From: Bacteroidetes bacterium OLB9 | GTDB lineage: Bacteria; Bacteroidota; Bacteroidia; Chitinophagales; Saprospiraceae | NCBI GenBank assembly: GCA_001567255.1 | Contig: LNBW01000032.1 | Span: 1 to 64,000 of the forward strand | DNA: 64,000 nucleotides | Direction: 5' to 3' | In this document: positions 20,661 to 30,044 of the stretch, piece by piece | Layout of the letters: the number at the start of each line of letters is the position of its first letter | Numbering within the stretch: position 1 is the first letter of the stretch | The notes under the pieces: generated by a model | The model's database searches: none | What the model saw: only the letters and a program-made list of their open reading frames with translations | What the model was told of the DNA's origin: nothing | Position numbers and translations under genes: made by a program

Positions 20661-22121
20661 TTATTTTTGTTTGAATGCCTGAATAGCATCATATTTTTCT
20701 TCTTTATATACTTTTTCTAATATGTAAAATGCCGGTTTAAATAACACTATCCCTATTAAGCCAATAACAGCCAAGGCAATAAAAGCAGCATTTTCATCAT
20801 ATACAAATCTAAAAATGATGTATATGATAATAGGAAACACTAATTTAGGAATGATAAGTATTAAATTGGTCACGTTAAAAGCTTGTTTTTCTCCAAACAT
20901 CTTCAAGCCTGCACTCAAGTCAATATATACTTTTGTATAAGCGCCGCTCAGAAGTGTAATATAACTATTGAAACCTATATTAAATACACCGAGCGCTAAA
21001 ATCAATAAATATAGCTTTTGATTCAAAAAGGCATAAAATATAGCAATTACCATAGAAATAACTGTTCCTAAGACCATCAATATCCATTTAGAAAACAAAT
21101 ATTGCTTATAATGTACACTCTGGCTCATCAAAAGTGGATAATAACTACTATCCCAGGAAGGAACATAATTTCCAAAATTAAAAAGAAACCCGCCGGATAC
21201 AATCAATGCAATCATTACTAAAAATGCCTCTGATGGTTCATTTAGAAAAAAGAGTCCATACCCTATAAATAAAAAGCTGCTTAAGGCAGTAAGTTTAGGT
21301 CTCTTATTGCGCAAAATCATACGGATGTCGTTTTTTAAAAGAGCCCCAACAAGACCAAATCTGTCTAGCCATGAAAATTCTCTCTGATCTTCAATCGCAC
21401 TGTGAACTTGCACTTCATCATCTAAATAAAGCGATCTTAGATAATAGGAATAATTGTATTTATATAAGTAATATGCTATACCCAAAATAAAAATACATAG
21501 CCATGGATAATCATAAAAGGCTTGAAATATCGGTGTCGTCCACGCAGTAATGTCAAAGAAATTATAATACTGAAGCAGTGCTAAGATACCTAAAACAATC
21601 GCAACGAATATAAAAACCTTATTTTTATTATTGATGGCAATGTTGAGAAAATTATTTAAATAAACTAAACCACGCATAGCAAGATACCATCCCAAAACTC
21701 CTATCCAAGAATAGCCTTCAATAATTAATGTAATAGCAAAAGGTAAGAAAAAGAAAAGCGAGTATATGTTAAAGAAAGAAACGATGGATTTAGTAAGTAG
21801 ATAATGGATAATCGTCTTTCTTGTGATAGGTTGTGTGAGTAATGGTTTCACTTTCATTACGGGCATTTTTTGCAGAAAATATCGAAATACCAAATCGCTT
21901 AACCACCAAAATATTATATATTGATTGACAGTAATGAGCGGTTCATACCCTTCCTCTTCCATACCGTAGTAAGCTAAAAAGCCCATCATCAAAAACACCA
22001 TCAAGTAGAATGCAGCAATAATTCCTAATATTATTTTAACTGCCATGTTATAGTTAAACATAGAAGATCTTGTGAAAGATTTCCACTCAAGTTTCAAAAA
22101 CTGCCCAATCATTTCAATCAT
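20661..22121 (-). CDS. DUF5687 family ABC permease
   Basis: 486 residues with about ten to twelve hydrophobic segments and charged loops; the N-terminus (FLKLEWKSFTRSSMF) is typical of the family. Members are membrane partners of the adjacent ATPase. The start may be the Met three codons in (MIGQFLKLEW). Upstream, 240 bp separate it from the divergent RRM protein gene. The exported substrate is not predictable. Confidence 0.85.
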   Translation of the reverse strand: MIEMIGQFLKLEWKSFTRSSMFNYNMAVKIILGIIAAFYLMVFLMMGFLAYYGMEEEGYEPLITVNQYIIFWWLSDLVFRYFLQKMPVMKVKPLLTQPITRKTIIHYLLTKSIVSFFNIYSLFFFLPFAITLIIEGYSWIGVLGWYLAMRGLVYLNNFLNIAINNKNKVFIFVAIVLGILALLQYYNFFDITAWTTPIFQAFYDYPWLCIFILGIAYYLYKYNYSYYLRSLYLDDEVQVHSAIEDQREFSWLDRFGLVGALLKNDIRMILRNKRPKLTALSSFLFIGYGLFFLNEPSEAFLVMIALIVSGGFLFNFGNYVPSWDSSYYPLLMSQSVHYKQYLFSKWILMVLGTVISMVIAIFYAFLNQKLYLLILALGVFNIGFNSYITLLSGAYTKVYIDLSAGLKMFGEKQAFNVTNLILIIPKLVFPIIIYIIFRFVYDENAAFIALAVIGLIGIVLFKPAFYILEKVYKEEKYDAIQAFKQK

Positions 22122-22280
22122 TCTTTTTGCAAAGAAAAGTATTTTATCTAAATATGCATGAATAATTTCATAATCAAGTTTTCTGTCTCAACAGGTCATG
22201 CATTTTGAAATAAATAAATATTTGAATAACAAATCACAAAAATTAGATTATTTAAAATACGTTATATATAAATAATTACT

Positions 22281-22288
22281 TATCTTTG
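22281..22288 (+). promoter_or_regulatory. -7 box of the RRM gene
   Basis: TATCTTTG matches TAnnTTTG. It implies a 5' leader of roughly 65-70 nt before the ATG at 22361, longer than other leaders here; cold-shock-type RNA-binding proteins often have such leaders. Confidence 0.5.
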
Positions 22289-22360
22289 AGCCGATATTAA
22301 ATTTACCGCTTCAAAGCGGATGTATTTATTCTAATTTTTTCTTTTTTTAATTTTTATTTA

Positions 22361-22669
22361 ATGAACATTTTTGTAACGAAATTAAACTACAGAACTACTT
22401 CTGAAGCTTTAGAAAATCTATTTGCAGAGTATGGCGAAGTTAAATCTGCCAAAGTAATCACAGACAGAGAAACAGGAAGATCCAAGGGATATGGCTTTGT
22501 AGAAATGGCCAGTGAGGATGCCGGTATGGCAGCCATTGTAGGTCTGAATGAAACAGAGTTTGAAGGACAAACTATTATTTGTAAAAAAGCAGAGCCAAGA
22601 CCGGAAAGACCTTTTAACAGAGGTGGAGGAGGATATCAGGATCGTGGACCACGCAAATTTAACAGATAA
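22361..22669 (+). CDS. RRM-domain RNA-binding protein
   Basis: 102 residues: one RRM with RNP2 (NIFVTKLNY) and RNP1 (KGYGFVEM), followed by a Gly/Arg-rich tail (RPFNRGGGGYQDRGPRKF). Such small RRM proteins in Bacteroidota and cyanobacteria bind RNA and are often cold-regulated. It has its own promoter and a strong terminator, so it is monocistronic. Cytoplasmic. Confidence 0.93.
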   Translation: MNIFVTKLNYRTTSEALENLFAEYGEVKSAKVITDRETGRSKGYGFVEMASEDAGMAAIVGLNETEFEGQTIICKKAEPRPERPFNRGGGGYQDRGPRKFNR

Positions 22670-22690
22670 TATTTCGAAAGTAATTTGAGC

Positions 22691-22723
22691 AAAAAAGGGA
22701 ATCGTAACTGGTTCCCTTTTTTT
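22691..22723 (+). terminator. Rho-independent terminator of the RRM gene
   Basis: AAAAAAGGGAA, an 8-10 nt loop, then TTCCC followed by seven T. Starts about 20 bp past the stop codon. Confidence 0.88.
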
Positions 22724-22821
22724 ATGTTTTACACATTTGATTCTATGTACAATTAGGCATCAGTTGTAGATGAAATTGACATTTACAATTGAGAAAATGT
22801 TTGATATATGACAAAAATACT

Positions 22822-22829
22822 TATTTTTG
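22822..22829 (+). promoter_or_regulatory. Bacteroidota promoter, -33 TTTG and -7 TATTTTTG
   Basis: A TTTG at 22800-22803 and TATTTTTG at 22822-22829 have an 18-bp spacer, close to the Bacteroidota consensus. The box covers the TTG at 22827, so that codon cannot be the start of the next gene. Confidence 0.7.
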
Positions 22830-22853
22830 CCTCAAGTTTTTAAACCAGATTAT

Positions 22854-23336
22854 ATGGCAGAATATTTTAGTGTTTTAAGTGAAAGTGAAAAAGATACGCT
22901 CAAGGATGCATTACCCATCATCGCTGTATTGATAGCTGGAGCCGATGGCAATTTTTCAAAAGATGAATTTGAATCAGCTAAAAAGGTGGCGCACATCAGG
23001 AGTTACCATTTAAAAGGTGAATTAAAAGCTTTTTATGTTGAAATAGATCAACATTTTGATTCAAGATTGAAGCATTTTTCAGAGTTGTATCCTACGGATC
23101 TGCCAAATAGAAATGAGATTATTGGTGAGCGCCTTGCTGAAATCAATCCCATTCTTGCTAAACTCGATCCTTACATAGGTCATAAATTATATAAAGGATT
23201 TATAAGCTTTGCACAGCATGTTGCAAAAGCTTCAGGTGGTTTCCTTGGTTTCTTCGGCATCCAAAAAGACGAAGCTAAAGTAGTAAACCTCCCAATGTTG
23301 AAACCAATAGAATATTTCGGCGAAGAGGAAGAGTAA
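22854..23336 (+). CDS. TerB-like hypothetical protein
   Basis: 160 residues from the ATG at 22854 (MAEYFSVLSESEKDTL). A longer reading from TTG at 22827 overlaps the promoter and is unlikely. The segment LPIIAVLIAGADGNFSKDEFE resembles the helical, acidic metal-binding TerB fold (tellurite resistance TerB-like). The rest is helical, with a Gly/Phe stretch (GGFLGFFG) near the C-terminus. No signal peptide. Function unknown; the TerB link is tentative. Confidence 0.7.
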   Translation: MAEYFSVLSESEKDTLKDALPIIAVLIAGADGNFSKDEFESAKKVAHIRSYHLKGELKAFYVEIDQHFDSRLKHFSELYPTDLPNRNEIIGERLAEINPILAKLDPYIGHKLYKGFISFAQHVAKASGGFLGFFGIQKDEAKVVNLPMLKPIEYFGEEEE

Positions 23337-23454
23337 TGCTGCTTAGTCAGCCGTTTTAGAAAAATATATTATTAGGTGATTTTTTTTAAAATTCCCTGTT
23401 GATAATTCTTATTTTCTAAAAATAACCTAACTTCATGCTTTAAATCAAAACATT

Positions 23455-25752
23455 ATGGCTTCGAAGTTTCCCTTGGTAGTATTTTGCTTATTTATTTCTT
23501 TGGTAGCCTATAGTCAGTCGTACGAGATTACAGTACAAAGCAACGAAAATGACGAACCACTCATAGGCGTGAGCATATTGAGCAATGACGTAGGATTTAT
23601 AACAGACGAGCACGGCAGATTTACAATCATGCCTGAAAAATTTCCTATCACCATATCATTGAGTTATGTAGGATATCAACCGCTTGAAGTACGCTTTAAA
23701 AATGCTGCTGAGATACCTAAAGTCCTGAGAATGAAGGAAAGCCCCACAGCGCTGGATGTTGTGACTGTAACTGGATCAAAATATGAGCAAAATATCTTAA
23801 AATCAACAGTAAGTATCGATATCATAAAATCTGACTTGGTGAGTAGTATCAACTCTAGTAGCTCTGATGAAGTATTGAATAAAATACCCGGAGTACAAGT
23901 ACTAGATGGACAGGCTAATATCAGAGGCGGATCAGGATATTCTTATGGCGCCGGTAGCAGGGTGATGCTTCTGATTGATGATATACCAGCATTACAGCCA
24001 GATGCTGGATTTCCTAACTGGAGTGATATTCCTATAGAAAACCTTTCGCAGATAGAGGTCGTAAAAGGTGCCGCTTCTGCTCTCTATGGTTCGGCAGCAT
24101 TAAACGGAATTATCAATTTCAGATCAGCTTATGCAAAATCCACCCCAGAAACTAAAATATCCACGAGTGGAACAGCCTATCTTTCACCTAAGGATAAAGA
24201 TAAAAAATGGTGGGGAGACACGCTCAGATATGAGACTAACCTTTCCTTTGTGCATAAGCAAAAATTTGGCAAACTCGATATGATAGCCAGTGGGTTTGTA
24301 AATAAATTAGAGAGCTTTAATCAGGCTACATATAATAATCGGGTCCGAGGTAACTTAAGACTAAGGTACCGATTCTCAGACAGACTGTCTGCCCAACTGG
24401 GTACGCTCTACAATGGAGGCAATAATAGCAGCTTTTTTCTTTGGAAAGACGGTAAAAGCGGAGCTTACCAACCTTTTGATGGCACTGAATCTATACGAAA
24501 AGCCAGACGTATTTATATCGATCCATCCGTGACGTATTACGACACATTCGGCAATAAACACAAGTTGATGGCAAGGACTTTTTTGATAGAAAACGATAAT
24601 AGTTCTAATCAATCCAACAGCTCTGTCAATCATTATGCAGAATATCAGTTTCAGCGTAATTTTGAATCGATTGGCCTGATGATAACCAGTGGCATTACTG
24701 GTCAGTGGAGTAAAGTTGATTCTGAGATTCTGGGTGATACTACTTTTACAGGACAAAACCATGCGCTCTACTTCCAAGCTGACAAAACATTATGGAAAGA
24801 CCTTACGATTTCTGCAGGATTAAGATACGAGTACATCAATCAGAAAAGCCCTGAAATTTTTTTCAAAGACACGATACCAGGAGGATCTGTAAGTGATGAT
24901 CAATTAATAGCACGCATTGCAGCAAACTATCAAGTAGCTGAGTATTCATCTATTCGAGCATCCTACGGACAGGGATATCGCTACCCTACTTTGACTGAAA
25001 GATTCGTTACGACCACATTTGGCATTTTCTCAATTTTTGCTAACCCACACTTACGTCCTGAACATGGGTGGTCATCAGAGATTGGCTTTAAGCAAGGTTT
25101 TGCTTTAGGTGGATTTAAAGGGTTCCTTGATGTTTCTGGGTTTATTTCGGAATATCAGGATATGATTGAGTTCACCTTCCTGGGTTTACCAAATTTGGGC
25201 TTCAAACCACTCAACATCGGCGACACACGTATAGAAGGTTATGAGGTTAGTATCGCAGGAGAATTAAATCTAGGTTCTGTACCAGTAACCATCATGGGCG
25301 GATATACTTTCATTAATCCATACTACAAAAATTTCAAAGAATCAGATTTAATCAAGGAAAGTATTTCCGAATATGAGAATGCTACCAATATCCTGAAATA
25401 CAGATCAAAACACCAAATTAAAATGGACGCCGAAGCCACTCTTTCTAAGTTTAAATGGGGTATTTCATTTCAATATGCAAGCCATTTTATCAACATTGAT
25501 CGTGCATTTGAGGAACCATTCTATCTGATCCCCATACCACTTGAAAATCCTGATATTTTTGGAGTGAAAGGTTTTAGAAATACTCATAATAAAGGATACA
25601 AATTAGTTGATACTAGAATTTCTTACAATTCTGATCCATGGAAAATCACCCTTTTAGTCAATAATATTTTTAATGTGGAGTATAATCTAAGACCTGCCTT
25701 GCTAGAAGCTCCTAGAAATGTAGGTATTCGAGTGGATTATACCTTAAATTGA
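23455..25752 (+). CDS. TonB-dependent outer membrane receptor
   Basis: 765 residues. Signal peptide (LVVFCLFISLVAYSQS), carboxypeptidase-regulatory-like domain (EPLIGVSILSNDVGFITDE), TonB box-like region (ALDVVTVTG), plug (GVQVLDGQANIRGGSGYSYG; VVKGAASALYGSAA) and a 22-strand-type barrel ending in NVGIRVDYTLN. Likely a vitamin, siderophore or metal receptor, as BtuB/FepA-type proteins look like this, but the ligand is not predictable. The phosphoesterase gene follows at 6 bp, suggesting an operon. Confidence 0.92.
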   Translation: MASKFPLVVFCLFISLVAYSQSYEITVQSNENDEPLIGVSILSNDVGFITDEHGRFTIMPEKFPITISLSYVGYQPLEVRFKNAAEIPKVLRMKESPTALDVVTVTGSKYEQNILKSTVSIDIIKSDLVSSINSSSSDEVLNKIPGVQVLDGQANIRGGSGYSYGAGSRVMLLIDDIPALQPDAGFPNWSDIPIENLSQIEVVKGAASALYGSAALNGIINFRSAYAKSTPETKISTSGTAYLSPKDKDKKWWGDTLRYETNLSFVHKQKFGKLDMIASGFVNKLESFNQATYNNRVRGNLRLRYRFSDRLSAQLGTLYNGGNNSSFFLWKDGKSGAYQPFDGTESIRKARRIYIDPSVTYYDTFGNKHKLMARTFLIENDNSSNQSNSSVNHYAEYQFQRNFESIGLMITSGITGQWSKVDSEILGDTTFTGQNHALYFQADKTLWKDLTISAGLRYEYINQKSPEIFFKDTIPGGSVSDDQLIARIAANYQVAEYSSIRASYGQGYRYPTLTERFVTTTFGIFSIFANPHLRPEHGWSSEIGFKQGFALGGFKGFLDVSGFISEYQDMIEFTFLGLPNLGFKPLNIGDTRIEGYEVSIAGELNLGSVPVTIMGGYTFINPYYKNFKESDLIKESISEYENATNILKYRSKHQIKMDAEATLSKFKWGISFQYASHFINIDRAFEEPFYLIPIPLENPDIFGVKGFRNTHNKGYKLVDTRISYNSDPWKITLLVNNIFNVEYNLRPALLEAPRNVGIRVDYTLN

Positions 25753-25758
25753 TGCGTA

Positions 25759-26496
25759 ATGAAAATTGCATTTATTACGGATTTACACATTGACAAAGCA
25801 GGTGTTAACACCTTTGGAATAGATACTCGACCTCGTCTAAATAAAGTAATCAATCATTTAAAATCCACCATTTATGATTTAATTATCCTCGGTGGAGATC
25901 TGCATCACAGAACTGGGGATAAAGATACTTATCAATGGGTAAAATCACAGTTCGCTGCATTAGACATTCCTACTCTCGCTATTGCAGGTAATCATGACAA
26001 TGCTAAAGAAATAGCCGAAGTTTTTGAGTTAAACCACCATCAAGGAAGCTTGTATTACAGTTACTTGTCCAAGAATTCTGAACTATTATGCCTTGACACT
26101 TCATCTGGAGCTATGGATGAACCTCAGTGGGTTTGGTTGCAAGACAAATTAATAAACATAGGAAAAAAAATCTTGATTTTCATGCATCATCCGCCTATAG
26201 TATCCGGTTCAAAGCATATGGAACCCAAGTATCTATTCACTCAATCAAATCGATTTAAAGCCTTATGCAATCAGTATCCGGATAAACATTTCTATGTGTT
26301 TACAGGACATTATCACCTCGAAAGAACTGTAATTGATAGCAACATTACCGTATTCATTACACCTGCCACTTCTGTGCAGATCCACCCTGATCGTGAGGAA
26401 TTTTCACCGATTATTGACATCATTGGCTATCGAGAAATCGAGTTGGTCTCCGATGAGGTCATCCACACTAACACTGTGGTCATTCCTGTGAATTAA
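25759..26496 (+). CDS. Calcineurin-like metallophosphoesterase
   Basis: 245 residues with all five metal-site motifs: DLHID, GGDLHHR, GNHDN, HHPP and GHYH. It resembles the CpdA/3',5'-cyclic-nucleotide phosphodiesterase branch. Cytoplasmic. It begins 6 bp after the TonB receptor stop and is probably co-transcribed with it. The actual substrate (cAMP, other nucleotides, phospholipid) cannot be decided. Confidence 0.9.
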   Translation: MKIAFITDLHIDKAGVNTFGIDTRPRLNKVINHLKSTIYDLIILGGDLHHRTGDKDTYQWVKSQFAALDIPTLAIAGNHDNAKEIAEVFELNHHQGSLYYSYLSKNSELLCLDTSSGAMDEPQWVWLQDKLINIGKKILIFMHHPPIVSGSKHMEPKYLFTQSNRFKALCNQYPDKHFYVFTGHYHLERTVIDSNITVFITPATSVQIHPDREEFSPIIDIIGYREIELVSDEVIHTNTVVIPVN

Positions 26497-26571
26497 CTAC
26501 TTTGATATATTCACATCTTTTCAGGTAGCACATTGTTTAAAAAAAATGTCAAAGTCTATGCTATACCCATC

Positions 26572-26604
26572 TAGTTATTATATTAGTTATTATATTAGTT
26601 ATTA
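26572..26604 (+). repeat. 12-bp tandem repeat upstream of mnmA
   Basis: TAGTTATTATAT occurs twice in full and a third time in part, ending inside the mnmA -7 box. Copy-number change would move the -33 region relative to the -7 box. Confidence 0.85.
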
Positions 26605-26610
26605 ATTTTG
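26603..26610 (+). promoter_or_regulatory. mnmA -7 box, possibly leaderless
   Basis: TAATTTTG matches TAnnTTTG and ends only 4 bp before the ATG at 26615. Transcription should start at or next to the start codon, giving a leaderless or near-leaderless message. Confidence 0.55.
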
Positions 26611-26614
26611 TACC

Positions 26615-27790
26615 ATGAAGCGCGTTGTAGTAGGTCTTTCAGGCGGAGTAGATTCCAGTGTTGCAGCACATATATTGCTGGAGCAAGGTTATGAAGTTAT
26701 AGGTATGTTCATGCGTAATTGGCACGACAGTGAGGTAACAAAGTCTAATGAATGCCCATGGATAGAAGATTCTAATGATGCACTGGCCGTCGCAGAGCAT
26801 CTAGGCATACCCTATTATGTTATCGACCTAAGCAAAGAGTACAAAGAGCGGATCGTAGATTATATGTTTGCTGAGTATGATAGAGGCCGCACACCCAATC
26901 CTGATGTATTGTGTAATCGAGAAATTAAATTTGATGTTTTTCTAAAAGCGGCTGAAAAAATGGGGGCTGACTTTGTAGCAACAGGCCATTATTGTAGAAA
27001 AACCACTGATGATAATGGAAAACACCACTTATTAGCAGGCAAAGACCCTAATAAAGATCAGTCTTATTTTCTCTGTCAACTAAATCAATCACAACTGGCC
27101 AAAGCGCTTTTCCCTATAGGTCATTTGCTCAAATCCGAGGTCAGACAGATAGCGAAAGAGATCAATCTGCCAGTGGCCGAAAAGAAAGATTCTCAAGGGC
27201 TCTGTTTCGTGGGTAAAGTAGATTTGCCGACTTTCCTCCAACAACAACTCGAGCCAAAAACTGGTGACATTATCGAAATCAGTGAGGATATTGAATATCT
27301 CAAGGCTTACCACCAGATACCTACTACAATTGAACATGTTGAAGCACTAGCCACTCCTTTTCAATTTGAGTGGAAAGAAGGCCTCAAAGTGGGCGAACAT
27401 CAAGGAGCTCATTTTTATACTATCGGACAGAGAAAAGGATTACATATCGGTGGGAGACCTTACCCTTCTTTTGTTCTCGCTACAGACACTGTCAATAATA
27501 TCGTATTTTCAGGTCAAAAGGATATCCATCCCGGGCTCAATAGGTATGCACTCAAAATTCATCCTGACGAAATTCATTTCATTGACCCGCAAAATGAACT
27601 AAAAGTAGGTTCGTCACAAAAAATGGACATTCGCATCCGCTATCGTCAGCCACTTCAAAAAGGTACACTTATCAGGAAAGCCGATGGGCTCTATATTTTA
27701 TTTGACAATGCTCAAAAAGGAATCACACCAGGTCAGTTTGCTACATGGTATGATGGAGAAGAACTCATCGGCTCAGGTACTATAGCTTGA
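26615..27790 (+). CDS. mnmA: tRNA-specific 2-thiouridylase MnmA
   Basis: 391 residues. It thiolates U34 of Lys, Glu and Gln tRNAs using sulfur relayed by a persulfide. Visible: PP-loop GLSGGVDSSVAA, catalytic Cys in NPDVLCNREIKF, second Cys in GLCFVGK, tRNA-binding KDQSYFLCQL, and the C-terminal beta-barrel (GQFATWYDGEELIGSGTI). An internal stretch around residues 225-255 is a little longer than in E. coli MnmA, which fits the Bacteroidota form. Confidence 0.96.
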   Translation: MKRVVVGLSGGVDSSVAAHILLEQGYEVIGMFMRNWHDSEVTKSNECPWIEDSNDALAVAEHLGIPYYVIDLSKEYKERIVDYMFAEYDRGRTPNPDVLCNREIKFDVFLKAAEKMGADFVATGHYCRKTTDDNGKHHLLAGKDPNKDQSYFLCQLNQSQLAKALFPIGHLLKSEVRQIAKEINLPVAEKKDSQGLCFVGKVDLPTFLQQQLEPKTGDIIEISEDIEYLKAYHQIPTTIEHVEALATPFQFEWKEGLKVGEHQGAHFYTIGQRKGLHIGGRPYPSFVLATDTVNNIVFSGQKDIHPGLNRYALKIHPDEIHFIDPQNELKVGSSQKMDIRIRYRQPLQKGTLIRKADGLYILFDNAQKGITPGQFATWYDGEELIGSGTIA

Positions 27791-27831
27791 TGCACCTACG
27801 GTATCACTCATGGTTTGAAATTACTATATCA

Positions 27832-28983
27832 TTATTTTTTTCTTAGCAAAGCTTCTATATCTTTGGTCGTCGTTATGTCATTGGCATTTTTAAACATCAT
27901 CATATATTCGACAATATCATTATAACTGTCCATTCCATCATCCACACCATGCAACTTGAGATAAGAATCATAAATAGCGTCACGTACTTGGGGTAAGATA
28001 TCAGGATATTTTTCTGAATACTGCCTCATTTCTTCAATATCTTGTTTCATTGAGGTATTCAAATGAGCATAAAGTTCTTCAGCTAATAATGGCTCCATAT
28101 TTTGGGTATAAAAATGCAAATATTTCCAGTAGGAAATTAGCCCTGAATACCTGATATAGGGGTGATTACTATAAAGGCAAGTTAATAAACCGATAAAATT
28201 ACAAACTCCTTCATCTGTATATCCATATCCATGTGCCATTTCATGGGCCATAGTAAAAGGCCACTGGATCGGGTGCAAACCAGCATCAATATGACCCTCC
28301 ATAACGAATGGAATATAAATACCTGCTGTCGAAAAAATCATCAAACATCCTTTCGGTTTTAACAATCTCACTTGAACACTACCCGGAGCACTATTACCAA
28401 AATACTGCAATACTTGTTGCTGGGCACTTCTGATCTCGTCACAAAGTTGATCCGCTTTCCACTTCGGGATTGAAGCACTTTCACTTATTCCAGATAGGTT
28501 TCTTTGTTGTATAGCGTTATTTTCAACTTCGTGCAGTTCTTTTGCCAACCATTCCACACTGATTGTTTGGTTTTGCCAATTGTACAGTTCAGCAATATCA
28601 GGTCGGTAATAATTAAAGCCCCAGAGTATATAAAACATAGCAAAGCTAAAGGCAGTGAAATTCAATAACCTTGTCCACGTATTATGGAGAGCCATTATAG
28701 GCGAAAATGTAATCCGCTCTTTTTTGTATAATAAAAATAGCCTGAAAAGAAGGTATAAAAGAACAAATAATGCAAGGTACAATGATGGAAATGAAAGCGC
28801 ACCTATTGTATTATCATATCCATTTCTAAGCAGAGGATAAAGAATGTTTGAATATATACTAAAGACAAACTGCTTTAATCCTAAAGCGGACAGCAAATGA
28901 ATCAAAATAACACAAAACATCAAATACCATCCATAGTATTTCTTAAGTGGGTATCTAATCAATAACTGAGTACACCTTTGCAT
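27832..28983 (-). CDS. DUF3810 family membrane protein, putative metallopeptidase
   Basis: About 383 residues. Three N-terminal membrane segments, then a soluble domain with HEMAHGYGYTDEG, a HExxH-type zinc motif with a downstream Glu (GVCNF region). I prefer the start at 28983 (MQRCTQLLIRYPLKKYYGW). Starting nine codons earlier would place the -7 box TATATTTG inside the coding sequence. DUF3810 proteins are common in Bacteroidota and resemble membrane-bound zinc proteases; the substrate is unknown. It converges with mnmA. Confidence 0.85.
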   Translation of the reverse strand: MQRCTQLLIRYPLKKYYGWYLMFCVILIHLLSALGLKQFVFSIYSNILYPLLRNGYDNTIGALSFPSLYLALFVLLYLLFRLFLLYKKERITFSPIMALHNTWTRLLNFTAFSFAMFYILWGFNYYRPDIAELYNWQNQTISVEWLAKELHEVENNAIQQRNLSGISESASIPKWKADQLCDEIRSAQQQVLQYFGNSAPGSVQVRLLKPKGCLMIFSTAGIYIPFVMEGHIDAGLHPIQWPFTMAHEMAHGYGYTDEGVCNFIGLLTCLYSNHPYIRYSGLISYWKYLHFYTQNMEPLLAEELYAHLNTSMKQDIEEMRQYSEKYPDILPQVRDAIYDSYLKLHGVDDGMDSYNDIVEYMMMFKNANDITTTKDIEALLRKK

Positions 28984-29099
28984 GTCACAAATATATACAT
29001 CACATGTCATCCACGTGGTAAACCAACATAATTATTCATTAAAGTTGACATTTTATTAAGATAATCACAGTATATCTTTGAAAACTCCATAAAACACAT

Positions 29100-29107
29100 T
29101 ATTTTTG
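29100..29107 (+). promoter_or_regulatory. -7 box of the sugar-oxidation gene cluster
   Basis: TATTTTTG about 35 bp before the first ATG (29143) of a four-gene rightward cluster. Confidence 0.6.
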
Positions 29108-29142
29108 ATAATCCATAACCTAAACACCAAAACAGAACAAGG

Positions 29143-30015
29143 ATGAATAGGAGAAATGCAATTAAAAATGGATTGTTGGCCACAGGTGCTATGATGACTG
29201 TTATGCCCTCGCAGTCAAAAGATGACAATATTCAGATAAAAAAACTAAAGGGCAATGTACGCCATTCTGTATGCCAGTGGACATATGATTATCTGAGCAT
29301 AGAAGAACTGTGCAAACTTGGAGTGCATTTAGGCTTACAAGCAATAGATCTAGTGGGACCTACTCACTGGTCGGTGCTCAAAAAATACAATCTAGATTCA
29401 TCGATGTGTAATGGTGCCGAAATTGGACTTACCAAAGGATGGAATGACACACAGTATCACTCACAGTTGGTCCAAAACTATACAAAACACATTGACTTAG
29501 TCGCTGATGCAGGCTACAAAAACTTGATTTGTTTTTCAGGCAATAGGAATGGTATAGATGATGAAACAGGATTGAATAATTGCGTCATAGGTTTGAAAAA
29601 AATACTTTCTCATGCAGAAAGTCGCGGTGTAGTTATACAGATGGAATTGCTCAATAGCAAAGTAGATCACAAAGATTATATGGCTGATAATACTGCCTGG
29701 GGTGTTGAACTTTGTAAGAGGTTAGGCAGTCCAAACTTCAAACTGTTGTATGACATTTACCATATGCAAGTAGATGAAGGTAATATTATTGCAACAATTC
29801 AAAAGTACAATAACTATATCGGTCATTATCATACCGCGGGTGTGCCAGGTCGTGGATATATTGACAACCATCAGGAACTGAATTATCCAGCTATCATCAA
29901 CGCGATAATGGATACCGGATACAAAGGTTATGTCGCACATGAATTTATCCCTTCAGGTACAAATAAAGAAAAAGAGAAGCAACTCAAAAAGACTATTCAG
30001 ATTTGTGATATTTAA
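29143..30015 (+). CDS. Secreted hydroxypyruvate isomerase-like TIM-barrel protein
   Basis: 290 residues. The twin-arginine type leader MNRRNAIKNGLLATGAMM suggests export. The body is an AP-endonuclease-2/xylose-isomerase-like TIM barrel of the Hyi branch: metal-site Glu in VIQMELLNSKVDH, DIYHMQ, GHYHTAG and AHEFIPSG. First gene of a cluster with a GMC oxidoreductase, its small subunit and a second isomerase-like protein. It probably converts a keto-sugar or hydroxypyruvate-like product in the periplasm. The substrate is inferred only from context. Confidence 0.88.
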   Translation: MNRRNAIKNGLLATGAMMTVMPSQSKDDNIQIKKLKGNVRHSVCQWTYDYLSIEELCKLGVHLGLQAIDLVGPTHWSVLKKYNLDSSMCNGAEIGLTKGWNDTQYHSQLVQNYTKHIDLVADAGYKNLICFSGNRNGIDDETGLNNCVIGLKKILSHAESRGVVIQMELLNSKVDHKDYMADNTAWGVELCKRLGSPNFKLLYDIYHMQVDEGNIIATIQKYNNYIGHYHTAGVPGRGYIDNHQELNYPAIINAIMDTGYKGYVAHEFIPSGTNKEKEKQLKKTIQICDI

Positions 30016-30044
30016 AATGATTATTAAACCAGGATTACACAGAT

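Noticed and set aside
22827..22853. TTG start for the TerB-like gene
   Set aside because: It lies inside the -7 box; ATG at 22854 is preferred.
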